NCBI RefSeq assembly: GCF_030408575.1
Contig: NZ_CP047047.1
Coordinates: 977,990 to 1,041,989 of the forward strand
Direction of reading: 5' to 3'
From: Corynebacterium auris
Lineage (GTDB): Bacteria; Actinomycetota; Actinomycetes; Mycobacteriales; Mycobacteriaceae
Length of the DNA: 64,000 bases
Shown here: in pieces, positions 48,178 to 56,806 of the stretch
How positions within the stretch are numbered: the first letter of the stretch is position 1
Layout: every line of letters begins with the position of its first letter
The notes under the pieces: model-generated
Seen by the model: only the letters and a program-made list of their open reading frames with translations
What the model was told of the DNA's origin: nothing
The model's database searches: none
Made by a program: the position numbers and the translations under genes

Positions 48178-49620
48178 TTAAGCCAAACAACGAGCCAGGC
48201 TGTCCGCGTTCTGCTTCATAAAATCGGCGTATGTCGGGGCCCCGTCGTCGAGGGTGTCGCCGCGAATGGGGCACACCGCGATGCCGAGGTCTTTTGCGGT
48301 CTCCGTCAAGGGGGAGGACTGGCGCGCCAGCTGCGGCTCCAAAAACACCGCGGGGACCTGGAGGTTTTCCAGCGTGCGCGTCAGTGCGATGAGGTCACGC
48401 GGGGTCGGTTCCACAGCGGGGTTCGGGCTGACGAAACCGGCGATGGAGATCCCGTAGGCGCGGCCGAGGTAGGCGTAGCCGTGGTGCGTCGTCACCAGGT
48501 GGCGGTGCTGCGCCGGGATTGATTCGATCCGCTCCCGCACGTAGGCGTCCACCTGGGTCAGTTCCGCGAGGTAGGCGTTGGCGTTGCGCTGGTATTCTCC
48601 CGCCCCTGCGGGGTCCACGCGCACCAACTCATCGCGGATCACCTGCACCATCGCCGCAGCTGCGGTCACGTCGTGCCACACGTGGGGGTCGCTTTCCCCG
48701 TGGACGTGTCGGCCGAGTACCGCTTGCGGCAACAGGTATGTCTCGGCACCGGGCCGGCCGAGGAAGCGAAACGCCGGATCGCCCGGGATCGGCTGCAAAG
48801 TCGTGCCCGGCACGGCGATCACTGCGCCCGCCGGATCGAGGGACTGCTTCGCCCCGTGGTCGGTGTCCAAGACCAGCTCGATGACGTCGCCGTCCGCGGT
48901 GATGTCCACGTGCCCCGCGTCCATGACAACGGGGTCGTTGATCCCGGTTGAGGTCGCGGGGTCGACGCCGACGGCCACCGTGACAGTGGCCGCGGGGCCG
49001 GCGGCTTCTGCAACGTCGAGCTCGTAGACGCCCGGGGCGCTAAACGCCCACGACACGTGCGTGTGCGCGCCCACCGGCAGCACGACTTCGTCGGCGGAAT
49101 CCAGCCCATCGGCGCTGTTGAACAGCACCTCAGGCTGGCCGAACGTGGTCGTGATGTAGGCCGCGGCGTCGCCGGGGCCCCGGACATCTGTTAAGGCCAG
49201 GGTGGCATAGTCGGTCGTCGATAAGCCGCTGCCCGCGACACGCAGGCCGAGCCAGACCGCGTCGAGCGCGACGTTTTCCACCAGGGAGACGAGCTCAGAT
49301 CCGTAGCGCGCGAGGTTCTCCGCGACCGGCACCACGGGCGCCGGTTCCAAAAGAAGCCCGTTCGTCAGGGCGAGGTCGGCGTTGGCTATGTCGCGCACGG
49401 CGCGCAGCCCCGGCTCGTAGGAGTGCGGATCCGCTCCCGGCGGGATGAGCGCACGCACGACGGCGCGATCGCCCGCGACGTTGGCCGCGAGGTCGGCCAG
49501 GATCGTGGTCGTGGCCACGACGGAGGGGCGCGCGTCCGCCTCGTCCGGGCCGGCCTGCGCCGGGGCGCATGCGCTTGCTGCTAACGCGAGAGCGAGGACT
49601 GCCATGACGCGGCGCCTCAC
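48178..49620 (-). CDS. Metal-binding protein with an inserted, half-swapped choice-of-anchor M domain
   Basis: 480 residues with a weak lipobox (LAASAC, Cys18). The N-lobe of a TroA/ZnuA-like binding protein (about 30-100) contains IPPGADPHSYEP; the C-lobe (about 325-480) contains SDPHVWHDV, VTTHHGYAYLG and VFLEPQ, giving the three His and one acidic ligand expected for Zn or Mn. Between them lies an anchor-M domain in which the second half (VWLGLRV ... HTHVSWAFSAPG ... VTVAVGV) comes before the first half (DAGHVDITADGD ... ETYLLPQ). The GTG start overlaps the upstream stop (GTGA). Confidence 0.9.
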   Translation of the reverse strand: MRRRVMAVLALALAASACAPAQAGPDEADARPSVVATTTILADLAANVAGDRAVVRALIPPGADPHSYEPGLRAVRDIANADLALTNGLLLEPAPVVPVAENLARYGSELVSLVENVALDAVWLGLRVAGSGLSTTDYATLALTDVRGPGDAAAYITTTFGQPEVLFNSADGLDSADEVVLPVGAHTHVSWAFSAPGVYELDVAEAAGPAATVTVAVGVDPATSTGINDPVVMDAGHVDITADGDVIELVLDTDHGAKQSLDPAGAVIAVPGTTLQPIPGDPAFRFLGRPGAETYLLPQAVLGRHVHGESDPHVWHDVTAAAAMVQVIRDELVRVDPAGAGEYQRNANAYLAELTQVDAYVRERIESIPAQHRHLVTTHHGYAYLGRAYGISIAGFVSPNPAVEPTPRDLIALTRTLENLQVPAVFLEPQLARQSSPLTETAKDLGIAVCPIRGDTLDDGAPTYADFMKQNADSLARCLA

Positions 49621-51149
49621 TTGTGGGCCCTGCCCATCGCGTAGGAGAAGCGCGCGACACCGATGCCGAAGACTAGCAATCCGACGCCGAGGATGGCGAA
49701 GGGGAGGGTCATGAGGGTGGTGCCGGTCTCTGCCAACGTGCCCTGCGCCTGGGGCCGATTGCTCGCAGCGGGTGAGCCTTGAGCGGCGGAGGCGCTAGCG
49801 TTGTCGCTTGCCCCGCTAGCCACGGCGCCAGAAGCGCAGTCCCCGCCGGCCGGGTCGAACTGTCCGCCGAGGTCGAAGTGGCCGTCATTGGCGTTGCCGC
49901 CGCCTTCCCCGACGTGGAAAGTAAGCACGCCGGTACCGGAGTAGGTTGCGCCATCCTTCACCGTGGACTGGCGGATTCCGACTTTGTAGGTACCGGGGCT
50001 GCTGAACAGCCACATCGGGTGGACGTGGGTATTCGGTGCGACGGTGTGCGCACCCTGGCCCTGGCCGTCGCCGCCGCGGAACCACTCCTCGCCCATGATC
50101 TGGCCGAGACCCCCCTGAGTGAACACAACCATCGTGCCGGGGCCCTCAAAGGAAACCAGTTCCCAGGTGACGTCGCCCACCTGGTTTTCCAGCATGGTCG
50201 GGTGCTGGGTGTTCGCGCCCAGCCAGGGCACGCCGGGTTCCTGGACCGCGCCGATCATCCATGCCTCGCCCGCCGGGACGGGGCCGACGGGTTCCGGCAG
50301 GTTCTTCTTCGCGGCGTCACCGAGGCCGAAGGCCAGCTCGCTGGGCGCGCGCCACTCAGCGGGGACGCTGCGGTCATCCTTGACCATCGGGACGATGCCG
50401 GGCGTGCACTTCTGGTCGGCTGCGGGCGCTGCCTCGCCGCCCTGGCCGGGTGCCGGATCGTTGTTGTTGGCTGCCGGGGCGGATGCCGCCAGCGGGGTGG
50501 GCGCAGGTGCGCCATCAGCGGCCGTCCCACCGTCGCCGACGACCCACGTGTAGGTCGCCGTGTTGCTGGACACCCCGTTGCCTGAAGCGTTGACGCGCAT
50601 GGTGTACACGCCGGGCTCTGTGAACGCCCAGTTCACGTGGCGGTGAGCCGGGTGGGGCTGGGTGATGACGGAGCCGCTGATCAGGGCCAGAGAACCGTTG
50701 CCCAGGACAGGGTTGATACCGCCGAGCCCGGCAGTTTCAAAGACGAACACCTCACCGGGGCCGCTGACCTCTTGAAAAACGAGGTCGATGGAGGAGAACC
50801 CGGCGGCGGACACGGCCTGCGTATCCCAGCCCGGCCAGATGAGGTTTTGGTCCTGCGCCTGGGGCAAGTAGTAGGTGGGCTGTCCAATGCCTTCGACGGC
50901 AGCCGTGGCCTCCGACCACGCGGCGTCTTTGACCACGAGGGTGACATCTTCCGGCGCGTGGCGCACGTGGCTGCCTGTGACATCTTCTTTGAGGTCGAGC
51001 ATGAGACCTCCACCGTCCGCAGTGACGTTGAAAGCGTCCACGTGGCCGGAGTCAAGCGCAAGATCCTGCGCCGCGGCTGGCGGCGCTATCCCCACCACAA
51101 TCAAGAGCAGAAGCAGCAGGGACGAGGGGGCAAGTCTGGACGGTGCCAT
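49617..51149 (-). CDS. Two-domain choice-of-anchor M protein with LAETG sortase signal (operon gene 3)
   Basis: 510 residues. Signal peptide; first anchor-M domain (about 30-215: DSGHVDAFNVTADG, YYLPQAQDQ, HRHVNWAFTEPG) and second (about 255-430: WMIGAVQEPGVPWLGANTQ, HVHPMWLFSSPG). The C-terminus is a complete wall-sorting signal: LAETG at 472-476, a hydrophobic helix and a basic tail ending GRAHK. It is the only covalently anchored member of the operon; the LAxTG form suits actinobacterial class E sortases. Confidence 0.9.
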   Translation of the reverse strand: MAPSRLAPSSLLLLLLIVVGIAPPAAAQDLALDSGHVDAFNVTADGGGLMLDLKEDVTGSHVRHAPEDVTLVVKDAAWSEATAAVEGIGQPTYYLPQAQDQNLIWPGWDTQAVSAAGFSSIDLVFQEVSGPGEVFVFETAGLGGINPVLGNGSLALISGSVITQPHPAHRHVNWAFTEPGVYTMRVNASGNGVSSNTATYTWVVGDGGTAADGAPAPTPLAASAPAANNNDPAPGQGGEAAPAADQKCTPGIVPMVKDDRSVPAEWRAPSELAFGLGDAAKKNLPEPVGPVPAGEAWMIGAVQEPGVPWLGANTQHPTMLENQVGDVTWELVSFEGPGTMVVFTQGGLGQIMGEEWFRGGDGQGQGAHTVAPNTHVHPMWLFSSPGTYKVGIRQSTVKDGATYSGTGVLTFHVGEGGGNANDGHFDLGGQFDPAGGDCASGAVASGASDNASASAAQGSPAASNRPQAQGTLAETGTTLMTLPFAILGVGLLVFGIGVARFSYAMGRAHK

Positions 51150-51179
51150 GGGCGAAAAACGGGGTCCTTTCTAGGTGTC

Positions 51180-52865
51180 TTAGCGGCCGATGGTCCTGTT
51201 GAACCACGCGGCGAGCGCGGGGGCGTGCTGGGCGAAGAAGGAGACGACTGCGATGCCGAACACGGCCGCCATCGTCACGCCGATAACGCCGTAGAGGTCG
51301 ACGGAGGAGCCGCTGGATAGGGTGTTTGATTGCCCCGGGTTCGGGCTGTCGTCCTGGCCATCGCCCGGGTCCGGCTCGGGGTTGTCCGCGCCCAGCGCTC
51401 CCGCGGCGTTCTGCGTGGCCGAATGGGAAAACGGCTCGTGCAGGGCCAAAACGCCTGCGGGCGCATTGACGGTGGGGTGGGGAAGGAGGTCCGCGCGCAG
51501 AAGGTACCCGTCGAGAACGCCGAGGGAATCAAACTCCAGTTCCAAGTGGCCGTTTTCTACGGCTCCGTATATAAAGAGGGAGGCCAGCCCTGAGTCCTCT
51601 GTATCGACGTCTGGTTCATAGAGGCCGCCGCGCATGAAACCGCGGAAGTTCTTGTCCTCGAAGTCGACGGTGAGCTTGCTGCGTGTCCCCTCGAGAGGCT
51701 CAACCTTCGCGGTGTAGTTGAGGTTGGTCGGCGTGTGGAGGTCATCGCCCAAGACGGTGTTCGCGGGGTCGTTGACGGGGGCGGCCAGTTCGGCGTTGCC
51801 CTGTTCGGACGTCACCTTGTTGGGCTTGCCTTTGGCATAGCTCAGGGCGGGGGAGATCCAGCGCGCGCCGGTGTCGCCTTCGGGGGTGAAGACCGCCTGG
51901 ATGTCGGAACTTTCGGCGCCGAGGAGCTCGTTCCAGGTGGCTGTGCCGTCGGTGACGTCGAGGTCCGTGAGGAAGTAGCCGTTGATGAAGAGCGTCAGGG
52001 TGCCCTTCAAGGTGGAGTCCTTGGCCGTGAAGGTCACGGTGGACAGATTTTCGTCGCCATCTTTTTCGCCGCCTTCGTAGGGGGCGACCGAAAGCGAGTA
52101 GCCTGCAGCGTCCAGGTCTCCTGCCGGCGCTTTGTCGTAGCGCTCCGAGACAGGCGGCGTTTTCTGGTCCAGGGGACGCTGGCCGCCGACCTGGATGGGC
52201 ATAGTGGTCAGCTCGGAGCTGACGATGTTCCCCTCGAGATCGCGGGCGACGGTGCGGTAGGTCACCTCGTAGCGGCCCGGACGCGTGAACGTCGTGTAAT
52301 TGTGTGTGTGCGCGCCGGGCCACAGGAAGTAGGAACGCGGGCCGTCGGCGGAGCTGAGCAGGTATTCGATGGGGCTGTTCGAGCGCTGCTTGATGAATTT
52401 GTCAACACGGCCAGGGCCGTTGACCGAGACAAGGTCGAGCGAGACGGTGCCGTCGCGGAACTTCTCAGTGGGGAGGTCATCGGCGCCGAAGCCGAGCCAG
52501 ATGGGTTCGTTTCCGCCGATCGGATTGTTGGGTGCGGCATAGACGATGTCCCCGGGGGCTCCGAGGAAACTCAGTGCAGGATCGGTCGGCACCTCGAATT
52601 GGTACTGATTGTCCCCGGTGCCGCCCCAGGCCCAGCCTTTCCCCACCCACACGACCGTGTCTTCGACGTCCTTGACCTTGTCGCCCTCGTAGGAGGACTT
52701 GAGCCGGAAAGTATCGCCGGACCAGAAGGTTTTCGGGGCGTCGACGTGGGTTCGGGTCACGACGGCCTTGCCGTCGTCAGGCCCGGCGACGGCGGTGACG
52801 GGGGACAGGAGGAAAAGTGCGGTCACAGCGGCTGCGACGCGGCGGCTCGTGCGGAGGGTACCCAT
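51180..52865 (-). CDS. Large anchored-repeat surface protein (operon gene 2)
   Basis: 561 residues. Signal peptide cut near VTAVAG; a divergent anchor-M domain (RTHVDAPKTFWSGD ... PIWLGFGADD ... HTHNYTTFTRPG), then about 270 residues of beta-rich sequence unique to this protein (STVTFTAKDSTLKGTLTLFI; LEFDSLGVLDGYLLRADLL), a Pro/Asp-rich linker, an SSGSS motif and a C-terminal membrane helix. The start at 52865 has AAGGAAA upstream; an in-frame extension to 52916 lacks a signal. It replaces GHVD by THVD and may bind a different partner. Confidence 0.82.
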   Translation of the reverse strand: MGTLRTSRRVAAAVTALFLLSPVTAVAGPDDGKAVVTRTHVDAPKTFWSGDTFRLKSSYEGDKVKDVEDTVVWVGKGWAWGGTGDNQYQFEVPTDPALSFLGAPGDIVYAAPNNPIGGNEPIWLGFGADDLPTEKFRDGTVSLDLVSVNGPGRVDKFIKQRSNSPIEYLLSSADGPRSYFLWPGAHTHNYTTFTRPGRYEVTYRTVARDLEGNIVSSELTTMPIQVGGQRPLDQKTPPVSERYDKAPAGDLDAAGYSLSVAPYEGGEKDGDENLSTVTFTAKDSTLKGTLTLFINGYFLTDLDVTDGTATWNELLGAESSDIQAVFTPEGDTGARWISPALSYAKGKPNKVTSEQGNAELAAPVNDPANTVLGDDLHTPTNLNYTAKVEPLEGTRSKLTVDFEDKNFRGFMRGGLYEPDVDTEDSGLASLFIYGAVENGHLELEFDSLGVLDGYLLRADLLPHPTVNAPAGVLALHEPFSHSATQNAAGALGADNPEPDPGDGQDDSPNPGQSNTLSSGSSVDLYGVIGVTMAAVFGIAVVSFFAQHAPALAAWFNRTIGR

Positions 52866-52984
52866 GAAAGTTTCCTTATGTAGAGGGCCAAAGTGCCCTT
52901 TGACGAAAATGTGCAAGAACAGATGGGGGAGCGCCCGCGCCGGCAGCCGAGTGACGAGGGCACAGGCGCAGCCTCACCCCTTCA

Positions 52985-53005
52985 GCGGCGCCGACACGGC
53001 GCCGC
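52985..53005. promoter_or_regulatory. GC-rich intra-operon hairpin
   Basis: GCGGCGCCG-ACA-CGGCGCCGC, nine perfect pairs, immediately after the stop of operon gene 1 and without a U tract. It may lower expression of the downstream genes or protect the 3' end of a first-gene message. Confidence 0.5.
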
Positions 53006-53009
53006 GGGT

Positions 53010-53903
53010 TTAGCGGCCGGTCAGGTTGCTGATCCAGCCGGTGATCGCCGGGATGTTGCTGGCGAGGAAAGCGAGAAGGCCCGCGCCAAAGACGGCCGCC
53101 AGGGCAATCCCGGCCGTGGCACCTGGATCGAGCGAAGAACCGCTGGACAGAATGCTTGATTGTCCCGGGCCGGGGGCGGCGCAGTCGGTTGCTTTTGTGA
53201 CGGCGTCTTTGCCGACGGCGAACGTTGCCTTCTGCACCTCGGACTTCAGTTCCTTGCCATCTTTGGTGCGGGCGGTGTACCAGACGTCGAGGGTGTAGGT
53301 GCCTGGCTGAGTGAAGATCCAGTTGGTGTGGACGTGGGTGCTGAGGCCGATGTCGATAGTGGTGTCGCCATCTTTGGTGCTGAGCAGGAGGGGGCCGTCG
53401 GCGTGGAACAAGGCGAGGTGGCCGTCTTTAGGGCCGTCGGCGATGGTGATGTGGAGATCGACGGTGCCGTCGATGGTGCCGTAGTCGATGGTCTCGGTGT
53501 TGTATCCGGGCCAGAGAATGTCGGGGTTTTGCACTTCGGGCAGCAGGTAGAACGGTGAATCTTTGGGGTCGATGAAGTTGTAGAAGGGGTCGGCGAAGGC
53601 GCCTTCGCGGAATTTGCGGGCGTTGTCGCGGACGCCGAAGACGACGCTGTCGAGGCGGCGTTCTGTCACGCCGGGGGTGGTGTTGGTGTCGTCTTGCAGG
53701 ACGATGCCGAGATTAGTTTTCCCGCCGGTGGCTTTGATGTCCACGTGGCCGCGGTCGATGAGCGGCTTATCCGAACACACCTCAGCGCCTGCGGCTTGAG
53801 CGGTGAGGCTCTGGCTGGGCTCGGCCAGTGCGGTGGACGGGGCGAGGAGGCTGGCCGCGAGCGCCGCCGCGATCGCTGGGCGGCGTAGCGTGGAGCTGTG
53901 CAT
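53010..53903 (-). CDS. Choice-of-anchor M surface protein, first gene of the operon
   Basis: 297 residues. Signal peptide ending STALAE near residue 28; one anchor-M domain with DRGHVDIKATGG, YLLPEVQNPDILWPGYNTE and HVHTNWIFTQPG; then an SILSSGSSLDP stretch and a C-terminal membrane helix. The start at 53903 (MHSSTLRRP) has GAAAGG upstream. The SSGSS motif shared with gene 2 is typical of corynebacterial exported membrane-anchored proteins. It sits directly behind the Zur-like palindrome, so it should be the most metal-responsive gene. Confidence 0.87.
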   Translation of the reverse strand: MHSSTLRRPAIAAALAASLLAPSTALAEPSQSLTAQAAGAEVCSDKPLIDRGHVDIKATGGKTNLGIVLQDDTNTTPGVTERRLDSVVFGVRDNARKFREGAFADPFYNFIDPKDSPFYLLPEVQNPDILWPGYNTETIDYGTIDGTVDLHITIADGPKDGHLALFHADGPLLLSTKDGDTTIDIGLSTHVHTNWIFTQPGTYTLDVWYTARTKDGKELKSEVQKATFAVGKDAVTKATDCAAPGPGQSSILSSGSSLDPGATAGIALAAVFGAGLLAFLASNIPAITGWISNLTGR

Positions 53904-53950
53904 TAGGAAAACCTTTCTTCGGAGGGGGCTGGGATTCTCTATAAATCTAG

Positions 53951-53973
53951 CTATTGGCAACGATTTCCAATAG
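53951..53973. promoter_or_regulatory. Zur-box-like palindrome at the anchored-repeat operon promoter
   Basis: CTATTGG and CCAATAG flank CAACGATTT, with further symmetry inside. On the operon strand the central 15 bases, TGGAAATCGTTGCCA, match a TGAAAATnnTTTTCA-type Zur site (from memory) at about 12 positions. It lies just upstream of TAGATTTATAG, which can serve as the -10. Confidence 0.5.
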
Positions 53974-54041
53974 TGTGCAACGCGCGGGCACCCCCGTCGT
54001 CTAGCGCTTTGCGCAGCTCACAGACGCTTACCGCCCGTTTG

Positions 54042-54056
54042 TGGAAGCGATTTTCA
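54042..54056. promoter_or_regulatory. Second Zur-box-like sequence
   Basis: TGGAAGCGATTTTCA followed by TTA; on the operon strand TGAAAATCGCTTCCA, about 13 of 15 to the remembered Zur pattern. It lies 70 bases upstream of the first site and about 63 bases before the gltX start. Confidence 0.4.
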
Positions 54057-54118
54057 TTACCCCCGCTGGCAAAGCCCTGGACGAGTTGCAGCGCGTGCGG
54101 CGCAGTACCATGGCGCCC

Positions 54119-55624
54119 ATGACTACTTCCCCGGCCCGCGCGCCGATGCGCGTTCGCTTTTGTCCTTCGCCCACCGGCACCCCCCACGTGGGGATGGTGC
54201 GCACCGCCCTGTTCAACTGGGCGCAGGCCCGCCACTCGGGCGGCACCCTCGTCTTCCGCATCGAAGACACCGATGCTGCCCGCGACTCCGAGGAGTCCTA
54301 CCAGGCGATCATCGACTCGCTGACCTGGCTCGGCCTCGACTGGGATGAGGGCGTGCTCAAGGGCGGGCCCCACGAGCCCTACCGCCAGTCGCAGCGCATG
54401 GACATCTACAAGGATGTGCTGAACAAGCTGATCGAGGCCGGCGAGGTCTACCCCTCCTACTCCACGAACGAGGAGGTGCAGGAGCGCCACAAGGCCGCGG
54501 GACGCGACCCGCAGCTCGGCTACGACAACTTCGACCGCGAGCTTTCCGACGCCCAAATCGCCGCATTCGAGGCGGAAGGCCGCAAGCCCGTCTGGCGCCT
54601 GCGCATGCCGGACCAGGACTGGAGCTGGACCGACCTGGTGCGTGGCGAGGTGACCTTCAAGTCCGAGACCCAGCCCGACTATGTGGTGGCCCGCTCCAAC
54701 GGCGCGCCCCTGTACACGCTGGTCAACCCGGTCGACGACGCGCTCATGCAGATCACGCACGTGCTGCGCGGCGAGGACCTGCTGTCCTCGACCCCGCGCC
54801 AGATGGCCATGTACGCCGCGCTGCAGCGCATCGGCATCACCGACTTTACCCCCGAGTTCGGCCACCTGCCCTTCGTGATGGGCCAGGGCAACAAGAAGCT
54901 GTCCAAGCGCGACCCCGAGTCCAACCTGTTCAACCACCGCGACAACGGAATCATCCCCGAGGGTATGATCAACTACCTGGCGCTTCTGGGGTGGTCGCTG
55001 TCCGCGGACAAGGACATCTTCACGGTCGACGAGCTTGTCGCGGCCTTCGACGTCTCGGACGTGCTGGGCAACCCGGCGCGTTTCGATCAGAAGAAGCTCG
55101 AGGCGATCAACGCCGACCACATCCGCCTGCTCGCCCCGGACGACTTCGCCGCGCGCCTGCGCGACTACCTCACGGAGTTCACGGACTTCCCCGCGGACTA
55201 CCCGGCGGACAAGTTCGCCGTCGCGGCGGAGCTTGTGCAGACGCGCATCAAGGTGCTGTCCGACGCCTACGGGCTGCTCAAGTTTCTCGTCACCGCCGAC
55301 GAGGACCTCGAACTCAACGAGAAGGCCGCGCGCAAGAACCTCAAGCAGGCCGCCGAAGAGCCTCTCGACGCGGGCATCGCCGCCCTGGAGGCCATCGATG
55401 AAGAGGAGTGGAGCACCGCGTACATTGAGGACGCCCTGAACAAGGCCCTCATTCACGACCTCGAGCTCAAGCCGCGCACCGCCTTCGGCGCGCTGCGCGT
55501 GGGCATCTCGGGCGAGGCGGTCTCGCCGCCGCTGTTCGAGTCGATGGAGCTGTTGGGCAAGAAATCGACCCTGGCGCGCTTGCGGGCAGCCCGCGCGGTG
55601 ACCCCGTACGTGGCTGCTGGCTAG
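54119..55624 (+). CDS. gltX: Glutamyl-tRNA synthetase
   Basis: 501 residues, class I synthetase. The HIGH-type motif is [13 protein letters not shown] near residue 15 and the KMSKS-type motif is KKLSKRD. It charges tRNA-Glu and, non-discriminatingly, tRNA-Gln for GatCAB, whose genes lie in this window. TACCAT seven bases before the ATG at 54119 points to a leaderless start; the open frame further upstream crosses the Zur-like box and is not coding. Two tRNA genes for its substrates follow. An 8-bp stem hairpin (55666-55690) is a weak terminator candidate. Confidence 0.95.
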   Translation: MTTSPARAPMRVRFCPSPTGTPHVGMVRTALFNWAQARHSGGTLVFRIEDTDAARDSEESYQAIIDSLTWLGLDWDEGVLKGGPHEPYRQSQRMDIYKDVLNKLIEAGEVYPSYSTNEEVQERHKAAGRDPQLGYDNFDRELSDAQIAAFEAEGRKPVWRLRMPDQDWSWTDLVRGEVTFKSETQPDYVVARSNGAPLYTLVNPVDDALMQITHVLRGEDLLSSTPRQMAMYAALQRIGITDFTPEFGHLPFVMGQGNKKLSKRDPESNLFNHRDNGIIPEGMINYLALLGWSLSADKDIFTVDELVAAFDVSDVLGNPARFDQKKLEAINADHIRLLAPDDFAARLRDYLTEFTDFPADYPADKFAVAAELVQTRIKVLSDAYGLLKFLVTADEDLELNEKAARKNLKQAAEEPLDAGIAALEAIDEEEWSTAYIEDALNKALIHDLELKPRTAFGALRVGISGEAVSPPLFESMELLGKKSTLARLRAARAVTPYVAAG

Positions 55625-55759
55625 TTACGCGGGTGTCATTACGGTGCGGCTTTTAATGCCGTTGAGCTGGCGATTTGTTTCGTCGCCAGCGTGATGGTTA
55701 TAGTAATCCACGTTGTTCAGAGAGAGCAGCTCGAAAGAGCAGCAGGATCTGGAAAACGA

Positions 55760-55831
55760 TGGCCTATGGTGTAATTGGCAACACAACGGTTTCTGGTACC
55801 GTCATTCTTGGTTCGAGTCCAGGTAGGCCAG
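55760..55831 (+). tRNA. tRNA-Gln (CUG)
   Basis: Acceptor arms TGGCCTA and TAGGCCA pair perfectly. The anticodon stem ACGGT/ACCGT holds the loop TTCTGGT, giving anticodon CTG. The T-arm contains GGTTCGAGTCC. TATAGT at 55699-55704 is a possible -10. Confidence 0.95.
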
Positions 55832-55855
55832 CTGCAGAGCCATCTGCTAGTCCTT

Positions 55856-55928
55856 GCCCCGTTCGTCTAGCGGCCTAGGACGTCGCCCTCTCACGGCGGT
55901 AACACGGGTTCAAATCCCGTACGGGGTA
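55856..55928 (+). tRNA. tRNA-Glu (CUC)
   Basis: GCCCCGT pairs with ACGGGGT (one G-U), the anticodon loop CTCTCAC gives CTC, and the T-arm reads GGGTTCAAATCCC. It lies 24 bases after tRNA-Gln, so the two share a transcript ending at the hairpin at 55935. Confidence 0.95.
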
Positions 55929-55934
55929 CAAAGT

Positions 55935-55976
55935 AGGAGCGGGGCAGCCGGTGATGAACCGGGCTGCCCCGCTCCT
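55935..55976 (+). terminator. Terminator of the tRNA-Gln/tRNA-Glu unit
   Basis: A 15-bp perfect stem (AGGAGCGGGGCAGCC at 55935-55949 with 55962-55976) followed by TTATGTCTTTTTG. Confidence 0.92.
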
Positions 55977-56050
55977 TTATGTCTTTTTGTTGTGGGGTTA
56001 AACGAGGGTTAAGGGTCAAAAAGTGTGTCTGACTCCGGCGTGTCGCGGGG

Positions 56051-56629
56051 TTAGATCTGGCCTTTTTGGATCCCGATTGAGTGGGTGTAGTGGGTGTCGA
56101 TAGCGTTGTCGTAGAGGGCTGGTCGTCCTGTTTCGTGGTTGGCTTGGTTCTCGTTGTGGGGCAGGGTTGAAGCTTTGGCGAGTTGGTCCTGACCCCAGTT
56201 GGACTGTCTGGCGATCTCGACTGGGTCGTCAGGCAGTTCTGTTTTCAGGTAGAGCCACCAGTCGAGCATCCGGCGTTGATGCTCACCGGATCTGCCGCGA
56301 TGGGTGCGGGCAAGCAGTTTCAGCTGGGCGTTGATCCCGCCTTCAAGACTGTTAGTGGTGGATTTGATGCGGCTAGCATCGAGCACACCGTCGGGTGGGT
56401 CGAGGTAGACAAACAACAAGTTGTTGCGCCACAGGTGGTTGAGGCTGTTGTAGGCCTTGCGGGTGCGCTCATGCGTCCACGACCAGGTGCGTTGTTTCGT
56501 CAATGGGTCGGTTGTCCACGTTTTCTGGTTCATCCAGCCGCGGTAGACGTTGCCGTATTCGTGGAGCTTGGCGCCCCACGTGTTGCGACCGGCTATTTGG
56601 TAGCAGCGTCGTGACTTTCCGGTAGCGCT
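56051..56629 (-). pseudogene. C-terminal remnant of an IS1249-like transposase
   Basis: An open frame without its N-terminal part. STTNSLEGGINAQLKLLAR and HRGRSGEHQRRMLDWWLY are characteristic of IS1249-type transposases near their last catalytic Glu. Reading upstream continues as NTWGAKLHEYGNVYRGW and then meets the end of the IS21-type element and a stop at 56630-56632. The 5' part was lost when that element arrived, or earlier. The strand with GTGTGTCTGACTCC near 56020 may be its old terminal repeat. Confidence 0.7.
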
Positions 56630-56806
56630 TCAGTGAGTATCCGGTAGCAGCTCACAGCGCTCAAGGTGATACTTCCGGTAGCCGCACCACTCGGGTGCGG
56701 CTCGTACTGGAAGGAGTCCGCTTATGACGGATTACCGTGCGGTGATGACGCTGCTGATTCGGCAGCGTTCTTACCGCCAGATTGAACACCAGCTCGGATG
56801 CTCGCA

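Noticed and set aside
53951..53973. DtxR (iron) operator
   Set aside because: The DtxR pattern TTAGGTTAGCCTAACCTAA does not fit; the sequence resembles a Zur site more, although that too is from memory.
54041..54118. N-terminal extension of gltX
   Set aside because: Codes for no synthetase sequence, covers the Zur-like box, and the family start is at 54119.
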